Shown: positions 61,671 through 64,000 of the stretch, piece by piece
Numbering within the stretch: the stretch's first letter is position 1
How the letters are laid out: each line of letters begins with the position of its first letter
Assembly (NCBI GenBank): GCA_916613615.1
Contig: OU744725.1
Location: forward strand, 8,042,708 to 8,106,707
Source of the DNA: Steromphala cineraria
Lineage: Eukaryota > Mollusca > Gastropoda > Trochida > Trochidae
DNA: 64,000 bases
Reading direction: 5' to 3'
Notes under the pieces: model-generated
The model's database searches: none
The model's input: the letters and a program-made list of their open reading frames with translations, nothing else
Told to the model about the DNA's origin: nothing
Position numbers and translations under genes: made by a program

Positions 61671-62085
61671 TTAGGTAAAAGACTGACGCCTTAAAAACAT
61701 ATGCTTAACCGTTAGAGCTATTTTTTTCAACTTTACAACATCAACAGAGGTAAATAACTTGTTAAGAGTATAAATAACATTGCACGTGTGGAGATCTAAA
61801 AAAGTAAAACGAAGGTCTGAATAAAAGTTACACTCTAATAGGAAATGTATCTCGGACTCTACTTTATCACAGAAGGGACATATTCTAAGATGTAGAGGGG
61901 TGGGGGGTCTGCTGGGTCTGCCTGTCTCTATGTGTAGTCGGAGTGATCCACAGCGTAGTCTTGATAGATATTTTCGTTGACTCCTCGACATGATTTTCTT
62001 AACGTATATCTCAGGAACAAGATCTTTCTTGAAAAGCCTGTATGTCCGTAATTTATTTCCATTTGGCTTTGATTCGACATATCAC
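61671..62085 (-). pseudogene. LINE-type reverse transcriptase C-terminal fragment
   Basis: The minus-strand frame is open from just after a TGA near 62082 to the stop at 61671; the first ATG is 61991. It reads KLRTYRLFKKDLVPEIYVKK, RKYLSRLRCGSLRLHIETGR, then CPFCDKVESEIHFLLEC, a C-x2-C-x7-H-x4-C knuckle, and a C-terminal tail of about 50 residues. The pattern L-R-x-G...L-x-I-E-x-G-R...R-x-C-x-x-C...E-x-x-H-F-L-x-x-C is common at the end of LINE polymerases annotated in molluscs and cnidarians. The reverse transcriptase palm domain is missing, so this is a 5'-truncated copy. It differs clearly from the LINE at 32562-33575. The TTAA MITE lies 37 bases beyond its stop. Confidence 0.75.
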
Positions 62086-64000
62086 CCAACCATATCATTG
62101 GCCTATGCGACACTATTTAAACTATAATATATATATATATAACAGTTATGACAAAGAAGTCACTCAAGGTAAGTCTCAGCAGTCTGGAGAATCTGAGTAG
62201 TAGAAGATGATTGAATAATTTCAATGAAGTTCTTCCTGTTACCACATGTGAAAGATCGATGGCAATATCCCTTAATTTTATTATTATTAGATATACAATT
62301 GGTATAAATTACAATTTATGTGTCAATTTTTTAAGGCATGAAAAAAATGCATCGATAATAAGAGTATTGAACAAAGTCTACCTTTTTACAAAATCAAATT
62401 AATTCCCTCCAAGACACCTAGTACTGTGTGTGCAACTGGACGATGCTTTCTATGCCCGAATTGGACCCAATTTGGAATGGGTAATGATGTGCAATAATAC
62501 TAATAAAAATCCATCATTTGTTCTGACAAAGTCTACTGAGCTGATAAGGGGAGTATATCATGTGACTAAAGATAATCTATTTACCGTCATCATGTCACCC
62601 AATAGCGATTTCCCAGTAGGTCTATCTTTAAAGGACAGGTAATTGCTTTACTTAGTGGGTATCCTGTCGGTGATGGCCCTCGTTGAGACGAAGCTGAGAG
62701 ACCGATTTGTGATAGAGCCAGCTAATGGTGCTTCACATCAGTCTCTGCTTGTGTTTTGCAGTCACATGAAGTTATTTGATCATACGTTATTTTAGTTTAA
62801 CGTCATACTGCAGAAGCAAGTATACTAGAGGGTTCTCGTAGCTCTGGCTCATGATTACGATTACACTACATATTGAGTAGATATATGTCTTTCGTTTTAT
62901 GTCTGATTTTAATCTCAAATAGTCATGCGTTTTTAGTGATTTAATGTCGTTTAAGGTTCACGTTTTTCCAGCAAGCGTTTTGATACGTACCCGTAGTTCT
63001 GCCTATGACTTTGTATAAGCTACATATTTCAGCGTTCCTACCTGCGTTGTATTTCACAATGAAATAGTCACACGTTTTAGCTAGATGAAGCAAGTATACC
63101 AGGACATGCCGTTCATACAGCAAGCACAGTTAGATGTGGTTCCATAGTGTATTAAATAAACTTTGTTTTTATTGAATTCATGGTTTTACAGTCGCTTTAG
63201 CTCATTTATCATATAAGGAGGGAGCGTTTTCATAATCTTGTGAATGCCTTGGAATAAATATTGAATTTTGAGGAATTGATTTCATTGATCTTTGTTTTCC
63301 TGTACGGGGAATCTCCTGGCTAGTTAGTTAGGATCTAGCTAGCGGCTTGTTTCTGTTGACAGTTAAAAATTAAGATAACATTTTAAAGCAAATATATATA
63401 TGCGTTATGGTAAATCAAGCATGTCTTTGATGTTGAATATGTCTTCGTAATTGTTAGTTTGTATTCCGATATGATATACCATGGCTTGGGAAGCACTCGA
63501 TTCTGCATTTAATCTAATTCACGGACTTAATGTCTTTAACGGATAATAACGTTAGTCAATTCAATAAAGAGCATTCGAGTCAAAACTTTAAAGACAGAAC
63601 AGTGCTGTCATTTCAGGTACAACTTAGTATTTGATTACACTGTACCGCATAACCCTTTTACCACTATCACCCTATTTTCGGTTTCATTTATGGGAAGGTG
63701 TGCCTGTGTAACTTAACATTGCGTGATGTAAGTGCACTGAGGTCATTGACTACACATGCATTACCTACATGATTCTCTTTAATTGGCCATAATTGGATGG
63801 ATCTATGTTTTGTTGTAACATGTTTTATGTAAAAACAGTACGCAGTAACATTTTTCTTACCTTCAGAAAACGATAAACCTTTCAAAATGGTTATTGACAC
63901 ATTGCTTAGAAATTCATCTTGATTTGAACAAATGGCACTATCCGGACAATCAAAGTTAAAAAATGTGTCTTTAACAACAGTGCATTATGTTATGCTCTGA
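62086..64000. other. Non-coding AT-rich sequence
   Basis: A (TA)n microsatellite at about 62128-62142. The frame at 62430-62642 (70 codons) has no recognisable domain. Nothing else supported. Confidence 0.5.

Noticed and set aside
62430..62642. 70-codon frame tested as a receptor exon or ligand gene
   Set aside because: No membrane segment, signal peptide or dibasic cleavage sites; unrecognised.

Overview
This is AT-rich metazoan nuclear DNA (roughly two-thirds A+T by eye) with long gene-free stretches, intron-style gene structure and many transposable elements. The gene families seen (DIRS-type retrotransposon, Ginger, Merlin, Tc1/mariner and pogo DNA transposons, tRNA-headed SINEs, a neuromedin-U/pyrokinin-type receptor exon) and repeat words such as GGGAGATAACTC, which I associate with bivalve genomes, suggest a lophotrochozoan, most likely a bivalve mollusc. 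The species assignment is inference. No bacterial, organellar or CRISPR features are present.

Layout. 1-13856 is a large direct duplication: copy A (1-5560, continuing left of the window) and copy B (7628-13856), separated by 2 kb of unique sequence with a SINE. The copies differ mainly by insertions: a TTAA-flanked element only in A; a pogo/Tigger relic with TA duplication and a Merlin-like relic only in B. 13857-20790 is mostly non-coding with one SINE. 20793-21963 is a decayed Tc1-like transposon. 26696-28113 is a Ginger-type transposon remnant with 4-bp TATA target duplication. 28979-29327 is an unidentified GC-richer possible exon or gene fragment. 32560-33575 is a LINE 3' fragment (minus strand) split by a 604-bp inverted-repeat element. 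About 33580-38620 is a GC-rich DIRS-type tyrosine-recombinase retrotransposon with frameshifts and an excised RNase H core. 39288-39644 and 61279-61634 are two copies of one TTAA-flanked MITE in opposite orientation. Between them lie a 96-bp foldback, a diverged 0.52-kb tandem pair with a perfect palindrome, a SINE, an 0.87-kb inverted-repeat element and a repeat array rich in AGGTCA half-sites. 61674-62085 is a second LINE fragment.

The only host gene supported with confidence is the first coding exon (50932-51986) of a class A GPCR of the neuromedin-U/pyrokinin/capa/SCP receptor clade: an N-glycosylated N-terminus, TM1 and TM2, then a phase-1 splice donor. I found no downstream exon in the remaining 12 kb, so either the intron runs past the window or the model is broken.

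No gene system appears here that acts together as a pathway. The interest is in the transposon biology: filled and empty target sites within a duplicated segment, nesting, deletion derivatives, and two elements that share an interior but have different termini.
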